Counted from the stretch's first letter, positions 24,172 to 32,616 are shown. The stretch is 64,000 nucleotides of DNA from Gp6-AA40 sp036802945 (GCA_036802945.1 DAIRVG010000008.1:1-64000), one strand, 5' to 3'. Notes: generated by a model not told the origin, from the letters alone. Program-made: numbers and translations.

Positions 24172-26322
24172 ATGTTCAAGGTTCAGGGCTTAGGCCTCAA
24201 GGCTCGAGGTGGCTTGAGCCTTGCGCTCCTCTGCGCTTCGTGCGCAACCGCCCCGCCCGCTCCTTCTCAGTCCGTCTCCCCGCCCGTTGTCACCTGGGAA
24301 GAGAAGCTCGGATGGATCATGCGGCTCGAGGACCAGCGTCTCCTTCGCGATCCGAATCCGCCCGCCCCTGTCGTGCTGGTACCGGCGGCTAAGGGCCGGC
24401 CCGCAATCGTTGCGCCCCCGCCGCCGTCCAATCTGATTCGTCTTGTCAATGACGACGAAGCGCGCACGCGAAGGCGCGCCGCGCTTGCATTGGGCCGCGT
24501 CGGTCTGCCTGAAGCCGTTCCCGCCTTGCAGCAGGTGCTTGGTGATCCCGATGTCGAGGTGCGGCAGATGGCGGCGTTCGCGCTCGGATTGATCGGAGAC
24601 GCGTCGGCACGCCCGGCGCTGCTCAACGCCCTCAGAGACAGCGACCCGATTGTGCAGGGACGGAGTGCCGAAGCCCTGGGAACGATTGGCGATAAGTCAG
24701 ATGCGGCCGCCATTGCGGCCATGGTGAAGACCCACGTCGAGGGCGGGGCGCTGATGAACATCGCGCCGGACGACCTGGCGTGGCCGCTGGCGCCGCCGGT
24801 CGAATCGGCGCGACTCGGGCTGTACGCGCTCGTGAGGCTTGGGTCCTTCGATGCGATCGCGTCAGCCGTGCTCAACACGAGCGGCGCGCCAGTGTCGACG
24901 TGGTGGCCTGTAGCGTATGCCCTGGGCCGCGCGGGCGATGCGCGAGCCGCGCCGGCGCTCGTTTCGCTGCTTGCCACCCCCGGCCGCTTGACTGCGGCCT
25001 TCGCCGCCCGGGGTCTGGGGGCCTTGAAAGCGCAGAGCGCCTCCGCGGCCTTGCGGGACATCGTCGTGAGACGGCAGCGCGATCCGGCAGTCGTGATTCA
25101 GGCTGTTCGAGCCCTTGCCGCGATCCGTGATACCTCGTCGGTGCCGCTCTTTGAGAAAATCCTCGCCGAGGGTGAAGTGGATCCCACCCTGCGTCTCGAA
25201 GCGGCGACGGCGATGGGGGCGATTCACAGTCCGGACATGCTGGACTTTGTGATCGATCTCATGTCCGACGCCTCGCCTGGAATCCGAGGCGCGGCAATTC
25301 GCGCGCTCGCATTGATCGATCCCGAAACGTTCCTGACGACATTGTCCGGCCTCGATCCGGATCGGGACTGGACGGTCCGGGTCGCGCAGGCGGAGGCGCT
25401 TGCGACCCTGCCCGGCGCGCAGGGCGCTCCGCGATTGATCTCCATGCTGGGCGACCGGGATCAACGAGTCATCGCGCCCCTTCTTCGCGCGCTGGTAGCC
25501 ACAAAGACACCGGACGTCCAGCGAATCCTGCTCGATCACCTGAAGATGGACGATTTTGTGATCAGGTCGACCGCAGCCAGCAGCCTTGCAGAGATCAAGG
25601 CGACCGCGGCGGTCCCTGCGCTCGTCGACGCGTATGGCGCAACGGCAGGCGACAGCACGTACGTGGCGCGAGCCGCAATTCTCACGGCTCTCAACACCCT
25701 GGATTCCGCGGCGGCGCGGCCACTGCTTCAGGCGGCGCTGAAGGATCGCGACTGGGCGGTCCGCGTGAAGGCCGCCACGCTCCTGCGGGATCAGGGGGTG
25801 ACCGACACGGCCATGGCGATGCGGCCGGCTCCTGAACGCCCGATGGACGACGCGGAGCGGCGGACGCTACTGGCACCGCCGTTCTCGCCGCACGCTTTCA
25901 TCGAGACGGACAAGGGCACCGTCGAGATCGAGCTAGCTATCCTCGATGCGCCACTGACGGTCTCGAACTTCGTTGCGCTGGCGCGAAAGGGGTTCTTCAA
26001 CGGCAGCGCGATCCATCGCGTGGTGCCCGATTTCGTCGTGCAGGATGGAGATCCGCGGGGAGACGGCGAAGGGGGGCCCGGCTACACCCTCCGCGACGAG
26101 CTCAATCAGCAGCCGTACCTGCGCGGCACGGTCGGGATGGCGCTCGACTGGAAGGACACCGGGGGCAGCCAGTTCTTCATCACCCACTCCCCGCAGCCGC
26201 ACCTCGATGCGCGCTACACCGTGTTCGGCCACGTCGTGAACGGCATCGACGTGGTGGATCGCATCCAGCCGTGGGATGTCATTCGCCGCGTCCAGATCTG
26301 GGACGGGACAACGCTTCGCTAG
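24172..26322 (+). CDS. HEAT-repeat / cyclophilin-type peptidyl-prolyl isomerase fusion
   Basis: From ATG 24172 the protein has 716 residues: a signal-like N-terminus (MFKVQGLGLKARGG, LSLALLCASC, perhaps a poor lipobox), a linker, then HEAT/PBS-lyase-type repeats from about 90 to 550 (EVRQMAAFALGLIGD, IVQGRSAEALGTIGDKSD). The C-terminal 140 residues are a cyclophilin domain (TDKGTVEIEL, FFNGSAIHRVVPDFVVQDG, GGSQFFITHSPQPHLDARYT, FGHVVNGIDVVD). It is probably a periplasmic foldase with a protein-binding scaffold. The first 17 codons are encoded by a CAAGG/GGCTTGAG-type repeat, so the true N-terminus is less certain than the rest. Confidence 0.88.
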   Translation: MFKVQGLGLKARGGLSLALLCASCATAPPAPSQSVSPPVVTWEEKLGWIMRLEDQRLLRDPNPPAPVVLVPAAKGRPAIVAPPPPSNLIRLVNDDEARTRRRAALALGRVGLPEAVPALQQVLGDPDVEVRQMAAFALGLIGDASARPALLNALRDSDPIVQGRSAEALGTIGDKSDAAAIAAMVKTHVEGGALMNIAPDDLAWPLAPPVESARLGLYALVRLGSFDAIASAVLNTSGAPVSTWWPVAYALGRAGDARAAPALVSLLATPGRLTAAFAARGLGALKAQSASAALRDIVVRRQRDPAVVIQAVRALAAIRDTSSVPLFEKILAEGEVDPTLRLEAATAMGAIHSPDMLDFVIDLMSDASPGIRGAAIRALALIDPETFLTTLSGLDPDRDWTVRVAQAEALATLPGAQGAPRLISMLGDRDQRVIAPLLRALVATKTPDVQRILLDHLKMDDFVIRSTAASSLAEIKATAAVPALVDAYGATAGDSTYVARAAILTALNTLDSAAARPLLQAALKDRDWAVRVKAATLLRDQGVTDTAMAMRPAPERPMDDAERRTLLAPPFSPHAFIETDKGTVEIELAILDAPLTVSNFVALARKGFFNGSAIHRVVPDFVVQDGDPRGDGEGGPGYTLRDELNQQPYLRGTVGMALDWKDTGGSQFFITHSPQPHLDARYTVFGHVVNGIDVVDRIQPWDVIRRVQIWDGTTLR
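24198..24223. repeat. Hairpin inside the signal-peptide coding region
   Basis: CAAGGCTC (24198-24205) pairs with GAGCCTTG (24216-24223) around a 10-base loop. The neighbouring TTCAAGGTTCAGGGCTTAGG has the same short-period character as the intergenic repeats elsewhere in the window. Confidence 0.5.
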
Positions 26323-26327
26323 TACAC

Positions 26328-26360
26328 AAAAAAAGGGGACGCAAAGGCGCCCCCTTTTTT
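26328..26360. terminator. Bidirectional intrinsic terminator
   Basis: Seven A, then a GC stem (GGGG-A-CGC, loop AAAG, GCG-CCCC), then six T. It can terminate the HEAT-cyclophilin gene on the plus strand and, read on the minus strand, the small lysine-rich peptide gene that ends at 26375. Confidence 0.85.
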
Positions 26361-26374
26361 AGCGAGCAGCGAAC

Positions 26375-26425
26375 TTACCTCTTCTTCGCCGCCTTCTTCT
26401 TTCCGCCTTTTGCCTTCTTCGCCAT
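26375..26425 (-). CDS. 16-residue Lys/Ala/Gly-rich micro-peptide (copy 1)
   Basis: ATG 26425 to TAA 26375 encodes MAKKAKGGKKKAAKKR, with net charge about +10. A strong Shine-Dalgarno (GGGAGG) lies nine bases upstream and a bidirectional intrinsic terminator begins 15 bp downstream. Copy 2, 215 bp upstream on the same strand, encodes an almost identical peptide; conservation of peptide with differing wobble bases argues for real translation. The composition resembles the lysine/alanine tails of histone H1-like or ribosome-associated basic proteins, so nucleic-acid binding is a fair guess, but nothing more is known. No separate promoter is visible, so it may depend on read-through from copy 2. 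Confidence 0.65.
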   Translation of the reverse strand: MAKKAKGGKKKAAKKR

Positions 26426-26588
26426 TGAGGAGTTCCTCCCTTCACCGTTTGGATTGCGGGGTCGTGCCGCAGCGTCCGGCGCTCTCTGCCGCCTGGCACG
26501 TCGGCCCGGAGCTCAGCGACCTCGCTTCGTGGGCTAACTCCCGATGCGCCAACGGCGAATCAGGAGAGCAGCAACTCTATTGGTAGAT

Positions 26589-26618
26589 AAAAAAATGGGG
26601 TGCTCTACCGAGCACCCC
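26589..26618 (-). terminator. Intrinsic terminator after micro-peptide copy 2
   Basis: A perfect 9-bp stem (GGGGTGCTC at 26597-26605, loop TACC, GAGCACCCC at 26610-26618) is followed on the minus strand by A and seven T. It lies 22 bp after the TAG of copy 2 and before copy 1, so it may act as a partial terminator between the two. Confidence 0.85.
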
Positions 26619-26639
26619 CGAAAGTCAGGAACGGAAGAT

Positions 26640-26693
26640 CTACCGCTTCTTCGCGGCCTTTTTCTTCCCGCCCTTGGCAGCCTTCTTCGCCAT
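26640..26693 (-). CDS. 17-residue Lys/Ala/Gly-rich micro-peptide (copy 2)
   Basis: ATG 26693 to TAG 26640 encodes MAKKAAKGGKKKAAKKR. It has a textbook Shine-Dalgarno (GAGGAG, six bases before ATG), a consensus sigma-70 promoter about 95 bp upstream and a strong terminator just downstream, i.e. a complete transcription unit for 17 residues. It differs from copy 1 by one inserted Ala, and codons differ at several synonymous positions (GCA/GCT, GGA/GGG, AGG/CGG). It is too short for routine gene calling. A DNA- or RNA-binding basic peptide, or a coding element within a regulatory RNA, are both possible. Confidence 0.7.
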   Translation of the reverse strand: MAKKAAKGGKKKAAKKR

Positions 26694-26788
26694 TGTTTTC
26701 TCCTCAGGTTGTTGTGACTCAGCCTCCGACGAGCCGCTTGGCCGTCACTACGGGTGGGCTGAGCCATCCACCCTCATACCAGATGTAG

Positions 26789-26816
26789 ATTATGGGTGAG
26801 ATTTTTTTCCTGTCAA
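26789..26816 (-). promoter_or_regulatory. Strong sigma-70-type promoter for the micro-peptide unit
   Basis: On the minus strand TTGACA (26816-26811) and CATAAT (26794-26789) are separated by 16 bp with an A-tract in the spacer. Transcription would begin near 26782, leaving a leader of about 90 bases that can fold (CTCAGCC and GGCTGAG arms). It is among the best matches to consensus in the window. Confidence 0.75.
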
Positions 26817-26908
26817 GCATAAAAGCGCGCGCATTGTCAAAAAAACGGCGCTCGCCGACACGCCCATTCGTGTCTCCGAAGTCAAGTGTCGGGTGAACTC
26901 GCGCGAAT

Positions 26909-28336
26909 CTACAGCGCGAGACGCGCGAGCGCGCGATCAGCAGCGTCGATCGTCTGCTGATCGGCACCGAAGACGCCGCGCGCGGTGCGATAGAGATCGA
27001 TCGCGCGCGTGGTCGCGTGCTGCCGCTCGTAGAGACGCGCGGCATCGAGGCAGGCCGAGGCGTAAAAGGTCGGTGGCGTCGTTGCCCGCGCATTCACAAG
27101 TCCGTCGAGGACCGTGAGCGCAGCGGCGTCGTTCTTCTGCGCGAGCAGGAGCTGCGCGTGCCGGAAGCGCGTGACCGGATCGTCGGGCCGCAGGGCAAGA
27201 GCCTGCCCGAGGATCCGCGTCGCCGCCGGCAGCTCGCCGCGCTGCAGGGCGCGCCACCCTTCGATCGACAGGCGGTAGGCGGGATCGTTCATCCGGTCGA
27301 GAGCATGCCGGAGCTGCAACTGCGCCTGGGCCACTGCGGCATACGGCGCCGCTGGCTTCCTGTCGATCACGGCGCGGAGATGTTCGATGGCGGCGTCGGT
27401 TTCGAAAAGGCGATCGAGCTCCAGCGCTGCGCCGAGCCGCGCCCTGGTTTCCGCCAGCTCGGGGGAGGCGACGCGCCCCGCCTTCGCGGCGTCCAGGAGC
27501 GCCTGCCACGATCGAAGGCTTGCGGTGAGATCGTGCAGGTAGCTGTCCTGGACCTCGGCGATCAGCTGGAGGAAGAGCGGATTTCGCGGATGTCGATCCC
27601 GCAGCCCTTCGAGCAAGTCGAGCGCCCGCTGCGGCTGTTTTTCGTACCAGAGATAGATCACGTGCAGCTGATAATCCGCTTCGTCGCCCAGCAATTCGTC
27701 GTTTTCACGCGCGCGCAGCATCTCCCTCATGCCCTGGGTTTTGTTGCCGCCAGGCAGCAACAACAGCCAGCGCAGCACCTTGGCGGCGGTTGGGGCGACG
27801 TCGGCGTAATAGTGATAGAGGCCGATGCCGAAGAACGCCTCCTGCAGACGCGGATCGAGCATGAGCGCCCGTTCGAGCGAGTCCTTGATGCGCTTTCCGT
27901 CGCGAGCCGCCCCCACGCGTTCGCCGCGAAGCACCCGCCATTGCGCCCGCGCTCCGTACGCCCCGCCCACGTAGAACCATGCCTCGGCGCGTTGCGGTTC
28001 GCGCTTCGTCCATGCCTCGGTGGCCGCGATCGATGCTTCGACCTTCGATTGAAATTGCGTGTCGCGCACCTTGCTCAGGGGATCGAGCTGTATCTGCCAC
28101 CAGAGAGAGACGGCGTCGAGGACCTGACACGCTTCCGAGGGGGCAGGCGGGCAGGTGCGGGTCAGAAGCGCCGGCACCTCGTCGAAGCGGGCGTCGAAAA
28201 TCGCGTCGTACGCACGCTGCAGTTGCGGAGATCCCGTCAGGCTCGAGGCGGATTGCGCAGCCGCCGGCTGCGCGCCCGGCATGCCGACCAGAGAGACGAT
28301 CGCGAAGGCGAGCGCCGGCCGCAGGTGCCTGGTCAC
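26909..28336 (-). CDS. Exported TPR-repeat protein
   Basis: A 475-residue protein with a signal peptide (about 1-28, ending AAAQ) and TPR-like helical repeats over most of its length, for example AEAWFYVGGAYGARAQWRVL, RALDLLEGLRDRHPRNPLFL and RALDLYRTARGVFG-like segments at the end. Such proteins are periplasmic scaffolds for protein complexes; no enzymatic motif is seen. It starts with GTG whose last bases overlap the ddl stop (4-bp overlap), so it is co-translated with ddl, though a role in cell-wall synthesis is only suggested by this linkage. Confidence 0.75.
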   Translation of the reverse strand: MTRHLRPALAFAIVSLVGMPGAQPAAAQSASSLTGSPQLQRAYDAIFDARFDEVPALLTRTCPPAPSEACQVLDAVSLWWQIQLDPLSKVRDTQFQSKVEASIAATEAWTKREPQRAEAWFYVGGAYGARAQWRVLRGERVGAARDGKRIKDSLERALMLDPRLQEAFFGIGLYHYYADVAPTAAKVLRWLLLLPGGNKTQGMREMLRARENDELLGDEADYQLHVIYLWYEKQPQRALDLLEGLRDRHPRNPLFLQLIAEVQDSYLHDLTASLRSWQALLDAAKAGRVASPELAETRARLGAALELDRLFETDAAIEHLRAVIDRKPAAPYAAVAQAQLQLRHALDRMNDPAYRLSIEGWRALQRGELPAATRILGQALALRPDDPVTRFRHAQLLLAQKNDAAALTVLDGLVNARATTPPTFYASACLDAARLYERQHATTRAIDLYRTARGVFGADQQTIDAADRALARLAL

Positions 28337-29496
28337 GTGATGCTGGTGCGGAGCTGCTGCTTCTCAGCGTGACGCTCCAGCGCGAGCGTAATGAGACGAT
28401 CAACGAGCTCGGTGTAGGACACCCCCGACGCTTCCCACATCTTGGGGTACATGCTGATCGTAGTGAACCCCGGGATGGTGTTCACCTCATTCACGTACAT
28501 CTCCCCGCTCTCGCCCGCGATGAGGAAGTCGACTCGCGCCATTCCGGCGCCGTCGACGGCGCGAAACGCCGCAATCGAGAGTCGCTGGACCTCGGCGGCC
28601 TGCGACGCGGTGAGTGGCGCGGGAATCAGCGCTTTCGACCCCTCGTCCAGGTACTTCGCCTCGTAATCGTAGAACTCCCGCGACGGCACGATCTCGCCCG
28701 GAATCGAGGCCTCCGGATCGTCGTTGCCGAGTACCGCGCATTCGATTTCCCGTGCCTTCGGAATCGCCGCTTCGATGACGACCTTGCGGTCGAATTGCAG
28801 CGCAAGCTCCATCGCCATCTCGAGCTCGCCGACCGACTTCGCTTTCGAGATCCCCACGCTCGACCCGAGGTTTGCGGGCTTGACGAAGACCGGGTACCCG
28901 AGCTCGGCGGCGATCCGGCTGATCACGGCGCTCGCACTCCGATTCCACTCTGGCCTCAGTACGACGGAATACGGGCCCACGGGCAGATCACGGGCTGCAA
29001 AAAGTGTCTTCATGACCGCCTTGTCCATCCCGACCGCCGACCCGAGGACGCCGGCGCCCACGTACGGCACGTTCGCGAGCTCGAGCAGCCCCTGGACCGT
29101 TCCGTCTTCGCCGTACGGTCCATGGAGTACTGGAAACACGACATCGAGACCGACGCCGGTGACCGTTGCGGCGCCAGTCGCATCCGCCCTCGAGTCCGAA
29201 CCTCGCTCGATGGCAAGTACGGTGTCTTCACCGGGATGCGCTACAAGATGGGCCTCGCGTCCGGGGCGGATGGAACGGGCTCCTTCGAGCCGCGCCTGCT
29301 CGATGACGTCCGCGGCGGAAATCGCCGTGGGTGTCTTGTCAGCGAGCGTCCACCGGCCATCTTTCTCAATGCGGATGGGCACGGGCTCGTACCGGCCTCG
29401 GTCAAGATGCTTGATGATCGAAGCCGCCGAGGCGACCGAGACCTCATGCTCCCCCGAGCGGCCGCCGTAAATCACGCCAACACGTAACTTCTTCAC
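28333..29496 (-). CDS. ddl: D-alanine--D-alanine ligase
   Basis: Joins two D-Ala for the peptidoglycan stem peptide using ATP. The 387-residue ATP-grasp enzyme opens with KLRVGVIYGGRSGEHEVSV (substrate-site EHEVS), followed by FPVLHGPYGEDGTVQGLLE, GYPVFVKPANLGSSVGISK, EIECAVLGND and the metal-binding end YVNEVNTIPGFT. Start GTG 29496 is separated from tgt GTG 29517 by only 20 bp, so one or both mRNAs are probably leaderless. Confidence 0.95.
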   Translation of the reverse strand: MKKLRVGVIYGGRSGEHEVSVASAASIIKHLDRGRYEPVPIRIEKDGRWTLADKTPTAISAADVIEQARLEGARSIRPGREAHLVAHPGEDTVLAIERGSDSRADATGAATVTGVGLDVVFPVLHGPYGEDGTVQGLLELANVPYVGAGVLGSAVGMDKAVMKTLFAARDLPVGPYSVVLRPEWNRSASAVISRIAAELGYPVFVKPANLGSSVGISKAKSVGELEMAMELALQFDRKVVIEAAIPKAREIECAVLGNDDPEASIPGEIVPSREFYDYEAKYLDEGSKALIPAPLTASQAAEVQRLSIAAFRAVDGAGMARVDFLIAGESGEMYVNEVNTIPGFTTISMYPKMWEASGVSYTELVDRLITLALERHAEKQQLRTSIT

Positions 29497-29516
29497 GTAA
29501 GAGTTCTAATAATAGC

Positions 29517-30683
29517 GTGTCAGGAAATACCTTCGAGTTCGCCCTCCGCGGCACAGATGGCCTCGCGCGCCTCGGAGAGCTGAGCACACCCCATGGTGTC
29601 GTGGAGACGCCGGCGTTCATGCCCGTAGGGACGCAGGGCAGCGTCAAGGCGATGCGTCACTGTGACCTCGAGGACGCAGGCGCTCAAATTATTCTCGGCA
29701 ACACCTATCACCTGTATCTGCGCCCCGGGGACGAGCTGATTGCCCGGCGCGGGGGCCTCCACTCCTTCATCGGATGGAACCGTCCGATCCTCACCGATAG
29801 CGGTGGGTACCAGGTATTCAGCCTCGCCGACCGCCGGAGGATCACCGAGGATGGCGCCGAGTTCAGCTCGCACCTCGACGGCTCGCCGCATCTGTTGACG
29901 CCGGAGGGCGCGGTCCACATCCAAGCACGCCTTGGGTCTGACATCGCCATGGTTCTCGATGAATGTCACGCGTATCCGGCATCGCGCGACGAGGCAGCCG
30001 TTTCGATGGAGCGATCGGTGAGATGGGCGCAGCGATGCCGGCGCCGGCTGGTCGAGCTCCGGGAGGGTCAGACGAGTGGCGTCGTGGTATCCAATGCGGG
30101 CCAGGCGCAATTCGGCATCGTCCAGGGCGGTGTGCATCAGGATCTCCGTGACCAGAGCGCAGCGGCGACGGTCGGGGTCGGGTTCGAGGGGTACGCGATC
30201 GGCGGATTGAGTGTCGGCGAGCCGATCGACCTTATGTACTCAGTCGTCGCTGATACCGCGAGACGGCTGCCTGAGCATCAGCCTCGCTACCTGATGGGCG
30301 CGGGGACGCCGGCGGATCTGGTGGAATGTGTCGCCCGTGGCATCGACATGTTCGACTGCGTCATGCCCACCCGCAATGCCCGCAACGGCCAGCTCTTCAC
30401 CAGCCAGGGGCGCATCAACATCAAGAACGCGCGGTTTGCCGAGGACGATGGACCGGTCGATCCGGAGTGCGGATGCTATACGTGTCGTACGCATTCGCGG
30501 GCGTATTTGAGGCATCTCTACATGGCCGGGGAGATGAGCGCCGGCGCCCTTAACACGTTGCATAATCTCAGCTTTTACCTTGACACCATGCGAAGGATCA
30601 GAGACGCTATATCGTTTCGGACCTTCGATAGATTCAGGCAGGAGTTCCTTCACTCGGCTTCCCGCCTGTCGCTCGATTCATGA
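29517..30683 (+). CDS. tgt: tRNA-guanine transglycosylase
   Basis: Exchanges guanine-34 for preQ1 in tRNAs with GUN anticodons. The 388-residue protein has the base-exchange residues in DSGGYQVFSLA and DCVMPTRNARNGQLFT, and a zinc site C318-x-C320-x2-C323 with H349, the same numbering as in the Zymomonas enzyme. Start GTG 29517 has no Shine-Dalgarno; TCTAAT ends 6 bases before it. Its stop overlaps yajC by 4 bp, the common tgt-yajC-secD-secF order. Confidence 0.96.
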   Translation: MSGNTFEFALRGTDGLARLGELSTPHGVVETPAFMPVGTQGSVKAMRHCDLEDAGAQIILGNTYHLYLRPGDELIARRGGLHSFIGWNRPILTDSGGYQVFSLADRRRITEDGAEFSSHLDGSPHLLTPEGAVHIQARLGSDIAMVLDECHAYPASRDEAAVSMERSVRWAQRCRRRLVELREGQTSGVVVSNAGQAQFGIVQGGVHQDLRDQSAAATVGVGFEGYAIGGLSVGEPIDLMYSVVADTARRLPEHQPRYLMGAGTPADLVECVARGIDMFDCVMPTRNARNGQLFTSQGRINIKNARFAEDDGPVDPECGCYTCRTHSRAYLRHLYMAGEMSAGALNTLHNLSFYLDTMRRIRDAISFRTFDRFRQEFLHSASRLSLDS

Positions 30684-31024
30684 CCGCGTCATTCGTACTT
30701 GCCATGGCTGCGCCTTCGCAGGGCGCGCCGAGCGCGTTGGTGCAGTTGCTACCGTTCGCGCTCGTGCTGGCCATCTTCTATTTCATCATTCTGCTGCCTA
30801 TGAAACGGCGGCAGCAGAAGGTGGCTGACTTTTTATCGAGTCTGAAGGTGGGCGATCAGGTGGTCACGTCGGGCGGAATCTACGGAACCATCACGCGGGT
30901 TGGCGACCAGGCGGTCCAGATTCAGATAGCTGAGCGTGTGCGCGTCGACATTTCCAGGAACGCCATCGTCGGCTTTCAGGGGCAGGAGCCCGTGGCGCCC
31001 CAAGGCAGCGGTGCCTCATCATGA
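30680..31024 (+). CDS. yajC: Preprotein translocase subunit YajC
   Basis: A 114-residue single-pass inner-membrane protein that associates with SecDF. One transmembrane helix (LLPFALVLAIFYFIILLP) is followed by the cytosolic domain with MKRRQQKV and LKVGDQVVTSGGIYGTI, the family signature. Its ATG overlaps the tgt stop by 4 bp and its stop overlaps secD by 4 bp, so the genes are translated as a unit. Confidence 0.93.
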   Translation: MTASFVLAMAAPSQGAPSALVQLLPFALVLAIFYFIILLPMKRRQQKVADFLSSLKVGDQVVTSGGIYGTITRVGDQAVQIQIAERVRVDISRNAIVGFQGQEPVAPQGSGASS

Positions 31025-32616
31025 ACAAGAACATTCGTTGGAAAGTGATCACCATCGTTGCGGTGCTCGTGATCTTCGGCGCGGTTGGCGTGTATCCGAT
31101 CGTCGCGTCGCAATACGGCATCACGTCGCCGTCGTGGCTGATGGCGAAACAGCTCAAGCTCGGGCTCGATCTCAAGGGCGGCGTGCACCTCGTGCTCCGC
31201 GTCCAGACCGACGACGCCATCCGCCTCGAGGGCGAGCAGGAGATGGAGCGGCTGCGCGAAGCGCTCCGGACCCGCAACATCACCGTCACCAGTCTGACGA
31301 TGCCGACAATCGCGCAGATCCGCGTGGAGGGGGTGCCGCCGGCGCAGGACGCGGCCTTCCGCGAAGCCGCGGCCGATCTGGCCGTCAACTACGACCGAAG
31401 TCCGGGCACGAATGGCAGCTACACCTTCACGATGAAGCCGAACATTCAGGTCATCCTCCGCCAGGAGTCGGTCGTGGCGGCCCGGCAGACGATTGAGCGG
31501 CGCGTGAATGAACTGGGCGTCGCCGAGCCGAGCATCGCCCAGCAAGGAGCCAACGCCGATCAGATCCTGGTCCAACTGCCTGGTGTGACTGACGTCGAGC
31601 ATGCGAAGGAGATCATTCGGTCGACGGGGCTGCTCGAGCTCAAGATCGTCGAGGCGGGACCGGCGGCGACGCGCGAGGATCTGCTGCAGAACGGCCAGGT
31701 GCCTGAGGGGATGGACATCATCCCGGGCTCGGCCGATGCAACCGGCGGCGGCACGGTCTACTACATGGTTCGCAAGGCAGCCGCCGTCAGCGGACGGGAC
31801 CTGACCAACGCGCGCCCCTCGGTCGACCAGAACAACCTGCCGGCGGTGCAATTCACGCTTAGCGGCGAAGGGGCGCGGAAGTTCGGGATAGTCACCGAGA
31901 CGAACATCGGACGCCGGCTGGCGATCATCCTCGACAACCGGGTCACCTCGGCGCCGACTATCCAGTCGCGCATCACCGACACCGGTCAGATCACCGGCGT
32001 CACCCGCGACGAAGTCACCGATCTCTCGCTGATTCTGAAGTCGGGCGCGCTGCCCGCCACGCTCACCTATCTCGAGGAGCGGACCATCGGTCCGAGCCTG
32101 GGCGCCGATTCGATCCGATCCGGCATCCAGGCGTCGGTGGTCGGCCTGCTGCTGATCGTCGCCTTCATGCTGATTTACTACAAGCTGTCGGGCGTGAACG
32201 CGATCGTCGCGCTCCTCTTCAACCTGATCATCCTGATCGGCCTGATGGCGTACATCGGCGCCGTCATGACCCTGCCGGGCATCGCCGGGTTCGTGCTGAC
32301 GATGGGCATCGGCGTCGATTCCAACGTGCTCATCTTCGAGCGCATCAAGGAGGAGCTCGAGGCGCAGCACGGTGTCCGCGCTGCGATCAATGCCGGCTTC
32401 AGCCGCGTCTTCCTGACATTGCTCGACACGCACATCTCGGCGTTGATCGCCGCGCTGTTCCTGATTCAATTCGGGACCGGCCCGATTCGCGGCTTCGCGT
32501 ACACCCTCATCATCGGCCTCGCGTCCAACCTGTTTACCTCGACATTCGTGTCGAAGACGCTGTTCGAGCTGGCGCTCGGACGGCAGCAGCGGCAGACAGC
32601 GGCGCTGTCGATCTAG
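31021..32616 (+). CDS. secD: Protein translocase subunit SecD
   Basis: SecD with SecF uses the proton gradient to complete translocation through SecYEG. The 531-residue protein has an N-terminal helix, GLDLKGGVHLVLRV, the P1 head domain, a family-typical VQFTLSGEGARKF, LAIILDNRVTSAPTIQSRI, and a C-terminal six-helix RND-like membrane domain (GSLGADSIRSGIQ-type entry; FVLTMGIGVDSNVLIFERIK). It lies 15 bp before secF. Confidence 0.96.
   Translation: MNKNIRWKVITIVAVLVIFGAVGVYPIVASQYGITSPSWLMAKQLKLGLDLKGGVHLVLRVQTDDAIRLEGEQEMERLREALRTRNITVTSLTMPTIAQIRVEGVPPAQDAAFREAAADLAVNYDRSPGTNGSYTFTMKPNIQVILRQESVVAARQTIERRVNELGVAEPSIAQQGANADQILVQLPGVTDVEHAKEIIRSTGLLELKIVEAGPAATREDLLQNGQVPEGMDIIPGSADATGGGTVYYMVRKAAAVSGRDLTNARPSVDQNNLPAVQFTLSGEGARKFGIVTETNIGRRLAIILDNRVTSAPTIQSRITDTGQITGVTRDEVTDLSLILKSGALPATLTYLEERTIGPSLGADSIRSGIQASVVGLLLIVAFMLIYYKLSGVNAIVALLFNLIILIGLMAYIGAVMTLPGIAGFVLTMGIGVDSNVLIFERIKEELEAQHGVRAAINAGFSRVFLTLLDTHISALIAALFLIQFGTGPIRGFAYTLIIGLASNLFTSTFVSKTLFELALGRQQRQTAALSI

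Noticed and set aside
26426..26588. tRNA or known small RNA between the two micro-peptide genes
   Set aside because: No acceptor/T-arm pattern (no GGTTCGAATCC-type loop or CCA end) could be placed.
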